Below, piece by piece: positions 9,005 to 17,624 of a stretch of 64,000 nt of DNA; position 1 is the stretch's first letter, and every line of letters begins with the position of its first letter. The position numbers and the translations under genes were made by a program. Origin of the DNA: CATOSP01 sp965237775. GTDB taxonomy: Bacteria; Chloroflexota; Dehalococcoidia; Lucifugimonadales; UBA3495. The notes below the pieces were generated by a model. The model did no database searches, had not been told where the DNA came from, and saw only the letters and a list, made by a program, of their open reading frames with translations. Location of the stretch: NCBI GenBank assembly GCA_965237775.1, contig OZ250155.1:4154001-4218000 (forward strand), written 5' to 3'.

Positions 9005-9763
9005 ATGCCCGAACTGGCCATAGTGCTGGCAACCTACAACGAAGCCGAGAACCTGCCGCCTCTTATTGAAGCGTTGGAAGGGTTGGGGGAAGACCTGGAG
9101 ATAGTCCTTGTGGACGACAGCAGTCCCGACGGGACCTACAAGGTGGCCCAGCGACTCTCCGATAGATTCGGCAATCTGACCCTCATCCAACGTCCGGCAA
9201 AGCTGGGTCTGGGATCGGCGTTGCGCGACGGCTTGGCCGCCGCGCACAAATCAGGCGCGGCGTTCACCTTGACCATGGACGCCGACTTCTCTCACGACCC
9301 GCGTGAAGCGCCACGGCTACTGGAAGCGATCAGAACGGAAGGCGCGGACGTTGTGCAAGGAAGCCGGTACATGCCCGGAGGGACCATCCTGAACTGGGGC
9401 TTGGGGCGAAGGGTCCTGAGCCGGGGCGCGAATTTACTATTTCATTGGGGAGCCGGAGCCCCGCTGGAGTCAACAACCAACTTCCGTGTCTTTTCACGGC
9501 GAGCGGTATCGGTGATTCTCGACAGGGCCCGAGGCGCCGGCTACGAGTTCGTACCCGAGGCGATGCTGGTGGCCCTGTCCGCTGGCCTTCGGATCGTAGA
9601 AGTCCCGATCACCTTCTCCGACAGGCGGTTGGGCGAAAGTAAGCTGGGAAGAGCGCAAGCGGTCTCTGATATTCTCCACAGTCTGGCCAGCGTGGTCCAA
9701 TTCAGGCTGGGTGTAGGCCGGTTTTCGCGCCGCCAAGCCGGTGAACCCGGGGTTGTTGACTAG
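9005..9763 (+). CDS. Glycosyltransferase family 2, polyprenol monophosphomannose synthase-like
   Basis: A 252-aa GT-A fold enzyme resembling dolichol/polyprenyl-phosphate mannosyltransferase (DPM1/Ppm1 type), which moves mannose from GDP-mannose to a lipid phosphate at the inner membrane face. It has LATYNEAENL (8-17), VDDSSPDGT (about 36-44), the metal-binding MDADFSHDP (about 91-99), QGSRYMPGG and the C-terminal SDRRLGESKL motif. No membrane helices follow, as in the catalytic-only form. The start lies close behind upstream sequence with no strong ribosome site. The lipid-sugar product would feed cell-surface glycosylation. Confidence 0.9.
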   Translation: MPELAIVLATYNEAENLPPLIEALEGLGEDLEIVLVDDSSPDGTYKVAQRLSDRFGNLTLIQRPAKLGLGSALRDGLAAAHKSGAAFTLTMDADFSHDPREAPRLLEAIRTEGADVVQGSRYMPGGTILNWGLGRRVLSRGANLLFHWGAGAPLESTTNFRVFSRRAVSVILDRARGAGYEFVPEAMLVALSAGLRIVEVPITFSDRRLGESKLGRAQAVSDILHSLASVVQFRLGVGRFSRRQAGEPGVVD

Positions 9764-9818
9764 ACTCCGACATTGGAACCAGACCTCGCGCTGCTATAGC
9801 TCCGTCATTTCAGCCTTG

Positions 9819-9824
9819 CTATAA
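9819..9824 (+). promoter_or_regulatory. Probable -10 box for the M42 peptidase gene
   Basis: A perfect TATAAT lies about 30 bases before the start codon of the peptidase gene. An AGGGAG ribosome site lies between them. The region 17 bases further upstream does not match a -35 box, so the promoter call rests on the -10 element alone. Confidence 0.45.
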
Positions 9825-9854
9825 TCGCGCCATTCCGCCAGGGAGCATTCCACC

Positions 9855-10958
9855 GTGATGATTCAAAAGGAACGTGCGCTCAGTATCCTCGCCAGCCTGG
9901 GAGCCCAGCCAGCGGTCGCCTACCATGAATCGGGAGTGTCATCCACCGTGACCGGACATCTTACGGACATGGGTGTGCCGTTCCAGGTTGATGACTTCGG
10001 GAATATCATTGCACACATCCAAGGCAAATCCTCGGGAGTGACCCCATTCGCGATCGTTGCCCACATGGACCACCCGGGCTTTGAAGCAGTTTCGATCAGC
10101 GGCGATTACCTTGTGGGAACAGCCCTGGGTGGAGTGCCCACGAGTAGCTTCGAGGCTGGCGTGCCGCTTCAGATGGTGTTCCCCGGCGGTGAGCGGCGTT
10201 CCGCCACTACTGCCGGTCCCCACGGAGAGGCATCGGACCGGCAGGTGTTGATATCTCTGGACGATCCCATGGAGGTCCCCCTACCCTGCGCCGTGGTATT
10301 CGACCTTCAGGACTTTGCCCTGGACGGAGACTTTATAAGGATGCGGGCAGCCGACGACCTAGCTGGCTGCGGCTCGATTCTCTCTGCCCTAGCGGAGTTG
10401 AAGGAGCGGCCTCCGGCGGGCGATGTCTACGGGGTATTCACCCGCGCCGAAGAGATCGGACTCATGGGAGCGAGGCTAATGGCCGAGGCCGGGTCGCTGC
10501 CTCCCGATACTTTAGTCGTATCCACTGAGTCCAGCCGGACCCTGCCGGGTGCGGAACAGGGCAGCGGGCCGGTAATACGTGTGGGTGACGCAGGCTACAC
10601 CTTCAATGTCGAAGCGGAGTCGGTGCTAATACGAGCAAGAGAGGTCCTGCAAGGCCGTCCGGATGGGTTTAAGTGCCAACGGCAGTTGATGAGCGGAGGG
10701 GTTTGCGAAGCCAGCGCCTTTTCCGTCTACGGCTACCAGACCACCGGCATTGCCTTCCCCTTGGGCAATTACCACAACGCGGCGCCCGAGGGAAGGATCG
10801 AGGCGGAATATATCCACCTGCAGGACTACCTTGGCGGGGTCGAATTGATGGTGGAAGCAGCCCACAGCGTAGCAGACCGGGGCAATACTGCGTTCAGGGA
10901 CCGGCTGCGCCACGTACCGGAGGAGACCCGCCGCCGGCTCATGGAAACCTCCGCGTAG
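9855..10958 (+). CDS. M42-family (glutamyl aminopeptidase-like) metallopeptidase
   Basis: A 367-aa dinuclear-zinc aminopeptidase or deacylase of the M42/M28-like clan. The visible metal and catalytic residues are HMDHPG (His ligand near residue 72), ADDLAGC (bridging Asp), TRAEEIG (catalytic Glu-Glu), a downstream STESS Glu, and a late His in GNYHNAAPEG. The start is GTG at 9855 or the ATG one codon later. It has no signal peptide, so it is cytoplasmic. The adjacent gene on the opposite strand ends one base later. It probably releases amino acids from peptides or acylated amino acids. Confidence 0.85.
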   Translation: MMIQKERALSILASLGAQPAVAYHESGVSSTVTGHLTDMGVPFQVDDFGNIIAHIQGKSSGVTPFAIVAHMDHPGFEAVSISGDYLVGTALGGVPTSSFEAGVPLQMVFPGGERRSATTAGPHGEASDRQVLISLDDPMEVPLPCAVVFDLQDFALDGDFIRMRAADDLAGCGSILSALAELKERPPAGDVYGVFTRAEEIGLMGARLMAEAGSLPPDTLVVSTESSRTLPGAEQGSGPVIRVGDAGYTFNVEAESVLIRAREVLQGRPDGFKCQRQLMSGGVCEASAFSVYGYQTTGIAFPLGNYHNAAPEGRIEAEYIHLQDYLGGVELMVEAAHSVADRGNTAFRDRLRHVPEETRRRLMETSA

Positions 10959-10959
10959 C

Positions 10960-11988
10960 CTACAACCCGACTACTCTCACGCGGTGGTTGTTGCTGTCCG
11001 CGATGTAGAGATTATCGTCCCGGTCCAGATCGCACCCGTGGGGCCGGTCCAGACCGGCTTCGGTCGCCTGACCGTCTCCCTCACCACCTAGCCGCCCACC
11101 CGCTATCGTGGTCACGATACCGGATGCGGGGTCGACCCGGCGGACAGCGTGGTTCTCGGTATCCACCACTATGATGTTGTCTTGGCTGTCGCAGCGTATT
11201 GCCTTGGGAGCGCCCCAAGTTGCGTTGATGGCGAGACCGCCGTCACCCTCGTAACCGCGTTCGCCGGTACCTGCAAACGTGGACATGACACCGTTGGCAT
11301 CGACCCTGCGAACCCCATTCCCTTCTCGCTCGGCGATATAGGTGTTGCCCCGATTGTCCATGCACACGGCGCGGGGCCCAAGTATGCTGGCCTGGGCGGC
11401 TGGCGCGCCGTCTCCTGCTCGCACCTTTTCACCGTTGCCCGCGAAGGTCGTTATGATGCCGCTGGCCAAGTCGAGCCGGCGGACTCGCTGGTCTTGAATA
11501 TCGGCTATCAACAGTCCGCCCCTTCCATCCAGGAAGCAGTCGTTGGGCTCCCGCATCATCGCTGCGGTACCCGGGCCGCCGTCCCCGCTGTAGCCTGCCT
11601 CGCCGGTCCCGGCAACGGTGGTAATGATGCCGGTGGACGCATCGACACGGCGAACGGCGCAATTTAGGCGGTCAACGATGTACAGGTCGTTGTTCCGGTC
11701 GATTCTGATGCTATAGGGCTCGCTCATCTGGGCGAGGACCGCTGGCCCGCCGTCCCCGGAATAGCCAACCTCGCCCGTCCCGGCAATGGTGGTGATCGCT
11801 CCGGTCTGAGCGTCGACACGGCGGACACAGTGGTTGCGGGACTCGGACACGAACATGTTGCCCTCGGAATCAAAGGCGCACATGAAGGGCTCCCGCATCA
11901 GGGCGTCAGCCGCAGGCCCTCCGTCCCCAGAATATCCGGCTTCTCCCGTGCCTGCTACCGTGACGATTATACCTTTGGCGAAATCCAT
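10960..11988 (-). CDS. NHL-repeat beta-propeller protein
   Basis: A 342-aa protein made of about six repeats of roughly 54 residues. Each repeat opens with a variant of AGTGEAGYSGDGGPA and contains an N-x-Y/x-A-D/E-x-x-N-H-x-V-R-R-V-D strand set, which is the NHL beta-propeller pattern. There is no signal peptide or membrane anchor. Such propellers act as binding scaffolds or as lactonase/lyase-like enzymes; nothing here identifies an active site. The gene ends one base from the convergent peptidase gene and starts 5 bases after a polysaccharide-deacetylase-like gene, so the two minus-strand genes are probably cotranscribed. Confidence 0.88.
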   Translation of the reverse strand: MDFAKGIIVTVAGTGEAGYSGDGGPAADALMREPFMCAFDSEGNMFVSESRNHCVRRVDAQTGAITTIAGTGEVGYSGDGGPAVLAQMSEPYSIRIDRNNDLYIVDRLNCAVRRVDASTGIITTVAGTGEAGYSGDGGPGTAAMMREPNDCFLDGRGGLLIADIQDQRVRRLDLASGIITTFAGNGEKVRAGDGAPAAQASILGPRAVCMDNRGNTYIAEREGNGVRRVDANGVMSTFAGTGERGYEGDGGLAINATWGAPKAIRCDSQDNIIVVDTENHAVRRVDPASGIVTTIAGGRLGGEGDGQATEAGLDRPHGCDLDRDDNLYIADSNNHRVRVVGL

Positions 11989-11993
11989 CTATC

Positions 11994-12872
11994 TCACCTC
12001 TGCTCCGGGCCACTGGCGGCGTTATACCAGTCAAGTATCTGGCTGCCGGTCATAAACACGGCGCCTTCGAACTGCTGAATGTAGTCGAAGATCATTTCGA
12101 AGTACTTTGCCCGATGCGGGACTCCCGTGATGTAGGGATGGGTCGAAATGGCCATCACCCTGGCGCTTTCGGCACCTTCCCGGTACAGAGTGTCGAACTG
12201 GTCGCGGGCGCGTTCGAAAATCTCCGGCGACTTGTGGTGCTGGACAGCGTAGATGGGGATGTCGTTCAACTCCAGGGTATAGGGAATCGACACCAGACTT
12301 CCGCTGTTGACCTTCATTGGGTAGGGCTGGTCGTCGTTACACCAGTCGCAGATGTATTCGATCCCTTCCTCAGCCAGAATATCGGGAGTGTCCAGGGTCT
12401 CGGCCAGTCCGGGACCCATCCAGCCACGAGGAGCGGTACCGGAGAACTCCTGGATCGTGCTGATTGACCGGCGGATGACCTCTCGCTGGTCGGCCTCGGC
12501 GTTGAGCACCCGTTGTTGGTAACCGTGCCCCAGCAGTTCCCACCCGGACTTGACGCATTCTTCAACCAGGTGGGGATAGGTGTGGCACACGGCTGCGTTG
12601 AGGCTGACCGTCGCCGGGATTCCGTGCCGGTCCAGCACCCGTTTCAATCTCCAGAAACCCACCCGCATACCGTAGTCGTACCAGGCGTAATTGGGGATGT
12701 CCGGCACCACGCTGCGCCCTTGGGGGACTGGGAGAATGGTGCGGGCCATGGGCTCGTTTATGTCCCATTCTTCCACGTTGATGATCACCCAGACCGCAAT
12801 GCGGGCGTTGTTCGGCAACACGAGTTTAGGACGCTCGAATATGTTCGAGTAATCAGACCTGGGATTGGGCAC
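11994..12872 (-). CDS. Polysaccharide deacetylase-family protein
   Basis: A 292-aa NodB-homology protein of the type annotated as allantoinase/PuuE-like or chitin-deacetylase-like. It has an NVEEW motif near the N-terminus, the DYGMRVGFWR segment, a mid His (GHGYQQ) and STHPYITG near the C-terminus. I place the start at the GTG at 12872, because GGAGG lies 7 bases upstream; extending further would overlap the neighbouring gene with an unlikely arginine-rich leader. It probably hydrolyses an N-acyl or ring amide C-N bond. It sits between the NHL propeller and GlcG-like genes in one run. Confidence 0.85.
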   Translation of the reverse strand: MPNPRSDYSNIFERPKLVLPNNARIAVWVIINVEEWDINEPMARTILPVPQGRSVVPDIPNYAWYDYGMRVGFWRLKRVLDRHGIPATVSLNAAVCHTYPHLVEECVKSGWELLGHGYQQRVLNAEADQREVIRRSISTIQEFSGTAPRGWMGPGLAETLDTPDILAEEGIEYICDWCNDDQPYPMKVNSGSLVSIPYTLELNDIPIYAVQHHKSPEIFERARDQFDTLYREGAESARVMAISTHPYITGVPHRAKYFEMIFDYIQQFEGAVFMTGSQILDWYNAASGPEQR

Positions 12873-12897
12873 GACGCCTCCTATCCCCGAACGGCTG

Positions 12898-13317
12898 TTA
12901 CAGACCCAGCGCCTCCATACCCAGCCGGGACAAGTCTTCGTCCTCCTGGGCGGCAAGACCGCTTACGCCAATAGCTCCGAGCACGGCACCAGTGGAGGGG
13001 TGGAGCACCACCACAGCGCCCTGGGCGGACACTAGGTTGGGGTTGCCCATGTCGGCCACGGTGCGGCCCTGACTCTTCAACCGTTCGGCGTATACCGCCG
13101 AATCGGCCCCGGACAACGCGGAAGTGTAAGCCTTGCGTACAGCGAAGGTCTGGGGGTTGGTCCGGCAGCCGTCCATCCTTGCGTAACTGAGCAGGTTTCC
13201 AGCGTCATCCACGATGGCGATGGCCACCGGCCGGTCCGGTTCCTGGGTAGCCTTGTCCAACATTGCGTTCATGGCCCGGCGGGTCTGGTCCAAACTGAGC
13301 ATCGGTTTGTCGTACAT
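12898..13317 (-). CDS. GlcG/HbpS family protein
   Basis: A 139-aa protein of the GlcG/HbpS (DUF336, PF03928) family. It shows the conserved core IAIVDDAGNLLSYARMDG (about 33-50), the KAYTSAL segment and the terminal GAIGVSGL with DEDLSRLG. Some relatives bind haem or cobalamin, or occur as accessory proteins beside hydroxyacid, diol or monooxygenase genes; the enzymatic role is unproven. A strong GGAGGG site lies 5 bases upstream of the ATG. It is the first gene of the minus-strand run that continues into the deacetylase and NHL genes. Confidence 0.9.
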   Translation of the reverse strand: MYDKPMLSLDQTRRAMNAMLDKATQEPDRPVAIAIVDDAGNLLSYARMDGCRTNPQTFAVRKAYTSALSGADSAVYAERLKSQGRTVADMGNPNLVSAQGAVVVLHPSTGAVLGAIGVSGLAAQEDEDLSRLGMEALGL

Positions 13318-13366
13318 GGGAACCCTCCAAAAAGCCTCAATCGGTGAGCCGGAGATGTTTCTCCCG

Positions 13367-14041
13367 CTATTCTAGCGTAAACTTGAAATACACAACGTCC
13401 GCTTCGTCAGTCCGCCGCAGGTCTTCGGGGTCGATCTCCAGACCAACCACGGCGGCAACCGACGATTCCCCGAAGACCGCTTCTAGGATATTCGCAGTCT
13501 CGACGGCCCGGCCTATGTCGGCCTCGCGGACCTTGTGGGAAGCTTCTACAGCTACCCACAAAGGAGTGCGGCTCTCCTGGCTAACCCCCCTTAGGATGAG
13601 GTCGGTCAGGAAAACACGGTCCATCCGCTCTCCGTCGATGTCGCCTCGGTCCATCGCGTCTTCGATCGCATCCCGGAATTCCGGCTGAATGCCTTGGACC
13701 GGACTTATCACAATCTGGGCCCGCCGCAGCCCAAATCTCTGACTCACGCGGGGTATTATCTTTCGGTCAAGAGACGTCTCGAGCGCGACACCCTTCAGAT
13801 ACCCTACATCAACCTTCATTCCCGCCACGTCTCCTTTCAAGACTGCCACGTCCTCTTTGAGCTGCGAGACATCCGTTTCCAGGCGATCAAACCGGGTGTT
13901 GGCAGACTCGATGAACCTGGCGAGTGTCTGGGGGACCTCCAGCAATTCCCGGGTGAGGACCCGCGCTCGAAGCGCTTCGGCCCACTCCGGATTTTCGTCC
14001 AGAAGCCGGATCAAGTCTTCTATGTTGTTGATAGTGGTCAT
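13367..14041 (-). CDS. Coiled-coil hypothetical protein, 224 aa
   Basis: The N-terminal 35 residues are helical. Residues about 45-85 form a heptad-like coiled coil (repeats of D-x-x-x-L-K-x-D-V), which suggests oligomerisation. The C-terminal half alternates strands and helices and has LWVAVEAS followed by a second strand, an arrangement reminiscent of PD-(D/E)XK nuclease-like DUF families that carry the same coiled-coil neck. I cannot confirm a catalytic set. It has no signal peptide. It is probably monocistronic. Function is unknown. Confidence 0.75.
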   Translation of the reverse strand: MTTINNIEDLIRLLDENPEWAEALRARVLTRELLEVPQTLARFIESANTRFDRLETDVSQLKEDVAVLKGDVAGMKVDVGYLKGVALETSLDRKIIPRVSQRFGLRRAQIVISPVQGIQPEFRDAIEDAMDRGDIDGERMDRVFLTDLILRGVSQESRTPLWVAVEASHKVREADIGRAVETANILEAVFGESSVAAVVGLEIDPEDLRRTDEADVVYFKFTLE

Positions 14042-14266
14042 GGGAAATACGATGACGCTGAATCGTTCTGTAGAGGCTAGTATACACGGTGTACATCAAG
14101 TAGGCATGACCCAACTGTCAACGCCTTCTGAGTACGTCAAGTCCGATACCATGCTAAGCCGAGTCCCTCCCGCGTTGACACGTATGCTGCCCGGATTTAC
14201 ACTCCCTTCCATCCCAACTCTCCGACACCGGGACTCTCTTACTATGGAATAGGCCTTCGCTCACGT

Positions 14267-15301
14267 ATGTCTACACAGTCAATTTCCGACGCCATTGAGT
14301 TAATGTTCGAGTCCGGTTGGACCGACGGGCTCCCTGTGGTGCCGCCCACCGGGGACCTGGTCCAGAGGTTCGTCGATTACACCCAGCGGGACGCCGGCGA
14401 GCTGATCGCCGAGTTACCTCCTCTGGGCGGAAAGGCTACCGTCGAGCGCGTGGCGGCCAACGCAGTCATGGCCGGCTGCTTGCCGGAGCACATGCCAGTA
14501 ATCATCACCGCCATCGAAGCGATGGTGGACGACCGGTTCAACCTTCGCGGAGTCCAGTGCTCCACCGGCATACACACCCCATTGGTCATTGTAAACGGGC
14601 CGCTGTCCAGGGAATTGAAGATCAATTCCGGGTACAACTGCTTTGGCCAGGGCTGGCGCGCCAACGCCACCATTGGCCGTGCGGTCAAGCTGGCGCTGGT
14701 CAACCTGGGAGGCGCGATTCCGGGAGAGACCAACAAGTCAACTTTCGGACACCCCGGCAGCTACACCTACTGCGTCGCTGAATTTGAGGATGCCAACCCT
14801 TGGGAACCCTTCCACGTCGAAGCGGGTTTCGACCCGGCAGACAGCACCGTGGCCGTGTTTCCCGGAGAAGCGCCACACAACATCATGTACCACGCCGCCG
14901 AGCCGAGGGACTTCCTCGCGGTCCTGTCGGACACCATGTGCACCCTGGGCAACGTGCAGATGTACGTCATGGGCAGCACCCTGGTGGTGCTTGGACCGGA
15001 ACACGCCCGGATGTTGGCCTCCAACGGTTGGAACAAACGCGACATCCGTTCGTTCATCTTCGAGCACGCCCGGAAGCCGGTGTCCCTGCTACGGCACGGC
15101 GGACCACCCCAGGGAGACGCAAACAGGGGCTTCCTGTGGCCCAAGTTCATAGATCCGTTCGACGATTCCCAGCGAGTTCCCGTGGTGAGGCGTCCCGAAG
15201 ACATCAACATCATGGTGGCGGGCGGCCCAGGCGGCCCCCACTCGGCATACATTCCGGGTTGGGGCTCGAGGCTGGTAATCAAGAAGATTCAACTCCCCTA
15301 A
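14267..15301 (+). CDS. Conserved protein of unknown function, likely partner of the UGSC selenoprotein
   Basis: A 344-aa soluble protein opening with the motif GWTDGLPVVPPT (about 17-28), which I associate with proteins encoded beside or joined to UGSC-family redox proteins. It has six scattered Cys residues (for example in MAGC, VQCSTG, GYNCFG and TMCTLG) but no CxxC pair. There are several glycine-rich loops (GGAIPGETNKSTFGHPGS). The gene ends 22 bases before the selenoprotein gene, which has its own ribosome site, so they look like one transcription unit. Function is unknown; an enzyme or substrate-binding partner for the redox protein is an inference. Confidence 0.8.
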   Translation: MSTQSISDAIELMFESGWTDGLPVVPPTGDLVQRFVDYTQRDAGELIAELPPLGGKATVERVAANAVMAGCLPEHMPVIITAIEAMVDDRFNLRGVQCSTGIHTPLVIVNGPLSRELKINSGYNCFGQGWRANATIGRAVKLALVNLGGAIPGETNKSTFGHPGSYTYCVAEFEDANPWEPFHVEAGFDPADSTVAVFPGEAPHNIMYHAAEPRDFLAVLSDTMCTLGNVQMYVMGSTLVVLGPEHARMLASNGWNKRDIRSFIFEHARKPVSLLRHGGPPQGDANRGFLWPKFIDPFDDSQRVPVVRRPEDINIMVAGGPGGPHSAYIPGWGSRLVIKKIQLP

Positions 15302-15323
15302 GGAATCTACCAAGGAGACGACC

Positions 15324-15887
15324 ATGGTCAGAATGCCCACGCCCGGTATCCAGGAACGGCTGCGAGAGTTGGACATCTCCGTGCCTATAGACGAAGAGGC
15401 TCTGCACCGGTGGCGGCCAGCCGACCGTCTCACCGGCCTCCAGGGCAAAGTCGGAGGCTTCCTGGGAAACCGCAAGGGCAATGCCGACTCCCTGCTGCTG
15501 AGCATAAGGGAATTGCTGGACAAGCAATTCGAACTCAGCGATACGGTAGTCATGGACAAGTTCATATATTCCAGGCCTGCCGCCGACAGCGTAATTGACG
15601 CACTCGCGGCCAGATGCGATTTCGTGGTGACTGCCATCGCGGATTGAGGGTCCTGCACCTCGTGCAGTGTGCACGACGCAATGACCCTGGAAAACCGGGG
15701 CGTACCCACGGTGGTTGTCTGCACCGGGCCATTCATCGACTCGGCCCACCTTCACGCCCGAATGCTGGGCCGCGAAGGGTTCCAGCCGGTGGTCATTCCC
15801 CATCCACTGGGAGGTCTCAAACCCGAAGGGGTGATCGACCGGGCCCGGGAGGCGGAACAACAGATAATCACCGCATTGACCCTTTAG
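15324..15887 (+). CDS. UGSC-family selenoprotein (in-frame TGA read as selenocysteine)
   Basis: The reading frame runs from ATG 15324 through a TGA at 15645-15647 to TAG at 15885-15887, giving 187 aa with selenocysteine at residue 108. The residues around it are A-D-U-G-S-C-T-S-C-S-V-H-D, exactly the UGSC motif of this family, and downstream residues (LENRGVPTVVVCTG, then PHPLGG) also continue the family pattern without a frameshift. U108 and C111 would form a redox pair like thioredoxin-fold UxxC centres. AAGGAGA lies 6 bases before the start. A hairpin directly after the TGA could serve as SECIS. Standard gene callers will split this into a 107-aa protein and a 72-aa remnant starting at GTG 15669. 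It is most likely a cytoplasmic oxidoreductase; the substrate is unknown. Confidence 0.88.
15650..15677 (+). promoter_or_regulatory. Candidate bacterial SECIS hairpin
   Basis: Two alternative stems follow the TGA codon. One pairs GTC-c-TGCAC (15650-15658) with GTGCA-c-GAC (15669-15677) around a ten-base loop. The other pairs CTGCAC (15653-15658) with GTGCAG (15662-15667) around a three-base loop. The apical loop starts about 12 bases after the TGA and contains G residues, within or just short of the range known for bacterial SECIS elements. The stems overlap coding sequence, as expected in bacteria. Confidence 0.55.
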
Positions 15888-15953
15888 ACCGGGTGAAAAT
15901 GGCATCCCCGGTAGAACGCACCCCTGCACACTCAATCAGGAGGTAGCGCTGCT

Positions 15954-16832
15954 ATGGCGACAGTAGGATCCGGGAAATACACTTACGAACTGGTGGAGGA
16001 CTGGGCAAAACTGCCCGAAGGCTGGACACTGGGACAAACGGCCATCGTCACTGACTCGGAAGACCGAGTTTACCTGTTCAACCGCAGCGAACACCCATTG
16101 ATCGTACTGGACAAAGATGGCAATTTCCTCACGTCCTGGGGTGAAGGCGTCCTTACCGCCGCCCACGGCATGTTCATCGACGGCGACGAAAACATTTACC
16201 TTCCAGTCATAAACTCCCACGTGGTGCTGAAATACAGCTCTTCTGGGAACCTGCTCATGACCCTGGGGGCTTGGGACCAGCCCTCTGACACCGGTTGGTC
16301 GGGCAATGCGTCGGATACAGTCCAGCGGGCTGCAGGACCTTTCCATCGGCCTAGCGACGTGGCCATTTCGCCAGACGGAGACCTATATATCTCCGACGGC
16401 TACGGCAACTCCCGCGTCCATAGGTTCTCCGGAGACGGGGAGTTGAAGTTCTCCTGGGGAACACCCGGCAAGACCGAGCCGGGGGAGTTCCACGTACCCC
16501 ACGGGGTCTGGGTCCATACTGATGGCAGAGTGTTCGTCGCCGACCGCGAGAACAACCGGATGCAGATTTTCACGCCGGATGGCGAGTTCCTAACCCAATG
16601 GACCGGACTCTCCCGCCCTTGCGACATCTACATAGACCAGGATGAGACGGTCTTCGTTCCTGAGTTGGACGCCTTCATGAGCATCCTGAGCATCGATGGG
16701 ACGCTCCTGGCGCGTTGGGACGGCCCCGGCGGCGTGGGAGCACACGCGGTCTGGCTCGACTCGCGCGGCGACATCTACCTCAATCAGAACCTGGAGGGGC
16801 AGCGGCTTCTTAAGTACCGGAAAGTAGCCTAG
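15954..16832 (+). CDS. NHL-repeat beta-propeller (peptidyl-alpha-hydroxyglycine lyase-like)
   Basis: A 292-aa six-bladed propeller with repeats of the form h-x-x-P-x-D-h-A-h-x-x-D-G-D-L-Y-I-S-D. The blade sequence FHRPSDVAISPDGDLYISDGYGNSRV and the following HVPHGVWV...VFVADRENNRMQIF resemble the lyase domain of peptidylglycine amidating enzymes and many bacterial relatives of unknown role. It has no secretion signal. It follows the selenoprotein gene by 66 bases, with AGGAGG upstream, so it may be the third gene of that operon. Enzymatic activity is not established. Confidence 0.87.
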   Translation: MATVGSGKYTYELVEDWAKLPEGWTLGQTAIVTDSEDRVYLFNRSEHPLIVLDKDGNFLTSWGEGVLTAAHGMFIDGDENIYLPVINSHVVLKYSSSGNLLMTLGAWDQPSDTGWSGNASDTVQRAAGPFHRPSDVAISPDGDLYISDGYGNSRVHRFSGDGELKFSWGTPGKTEPGEFHVPHGVWVHTDGRVFVADRENNRMQIFTPDGEFLTQWTGLSRPCDIYIDQDETVFVPELDAFMSILSIDGTLLARWDGPGGVGAHAVWLDSRGDIYLNQNLEGQRLLKYRKVA

Positions 16833-16850
16833 ATTGAGTCCCGGTCTTAA

Positions 16851-17474
16851 CTAAGCCAGTCCCCTGACAACATCCGCCGAGCTGACCACAACTGCCTGAC
16901 GGGGGAAGACCTTTTCCATGAGCAAAGCGTGGACTTTCTCGTCTCGGTCGGCGCAGCCATCCTCCACAACGATGAGGCGGAAGTCCGCGTCGGCGGCGTA
17001 GCGCACCGTGGACAGTATGACGCCGCTGGTGGCGTGCCCCATCAGGACCAAAGTATCTCGGCCCTGGGCGCGAAGAATCACGTCCAAGTCCGTCCCGTAG
17101 AACGCGCCCACGCGGTGTTTGACCACTATTGGTTCGCCCTCCAGCGGCGGGACCGATGGATCTATCAAAGCGGCGGGGTCGGCTGGCGGTTCCAGTCCAG
17201 AACTCTTTCTGGCGCTGAAGGTCAGGTTGGAATCGGACACTTCGGGATAACCCGGCCTGAAGTTCACCACTATATAGACGACGAAGACCCCCACGCCCCT
17301 CGCCGCGTCCAGCACTTGCCGCGCCCGGTCGAAAGTGCCGCGCCGTTGCACCACAGGATTCTCGCCCATGCTGTCCCGGTGAAAGTCCGCCATCAGCAAT
17401 GCGGTCCTGGCCGGTTCGATATGTAATTCACCCATTTGGTCCTGCCCGCTGGTTGAATCAAGCTCTGAGGTCAT
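16851..17474 (-). CDS. Isochorismatase-like (cysteine hydrolase fold) protein lacking the catalytic Cys
   Basis: A 207-aa protein of the isochorismatase-like hydrolase superfamily. The Asp of the triad is in LMADFH (about 27-32) and the Lys in VVKHRVGAF (about 118). In the G-x-A-T-x-x-C-V-x-x-T-x-R nucleophile segment, the sequence is GHATSGVILSTVR, so Val occupies the Cys position. The remaining part (EDGCADRDEKVHALLMEKVFPRQA) matches a known Cys-less subfamily, so this is a family feature and not a recent mutation. The activity may therefore differ from amidase or isochorismatase. It converges on the NHL gene (19 bases apart) and is divergent from the next monooxygenase. Confidence 0.85.
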   Translation of the reverse strand: MTSELDSTSGQDQMGELHIEPARTALLMADFHRDSMGENPVVQRRGTFDRARQVLDAARGVGVFVVYIVVNFRPGYPEVSDSNLTFSARKSSGLEPPADPAALIDPSVPPLEGEPIVVKHRVGAFYGTDLDVILRAQGRDTLVLMGHATSGVILSTVRYAADADFRLIVVEDGCADRDEKVHALLMEKVFPRQAVVVSSADVVRGLA

Positions 17475-17624
17475 GATGAAGTCACGGCCAAGCGGCGGTC
17501 AAGTCGTGGTAGGGTCTCAGTCAGTTCGTGCTGCACGCTCTAACACGCCGGGGGGTTATCGCCAAAGGCCCCACGCCCTATACTGGGTGGGAACTCGGCA
17601 CAGCCGCCACCAGGAGGGAGCAGG

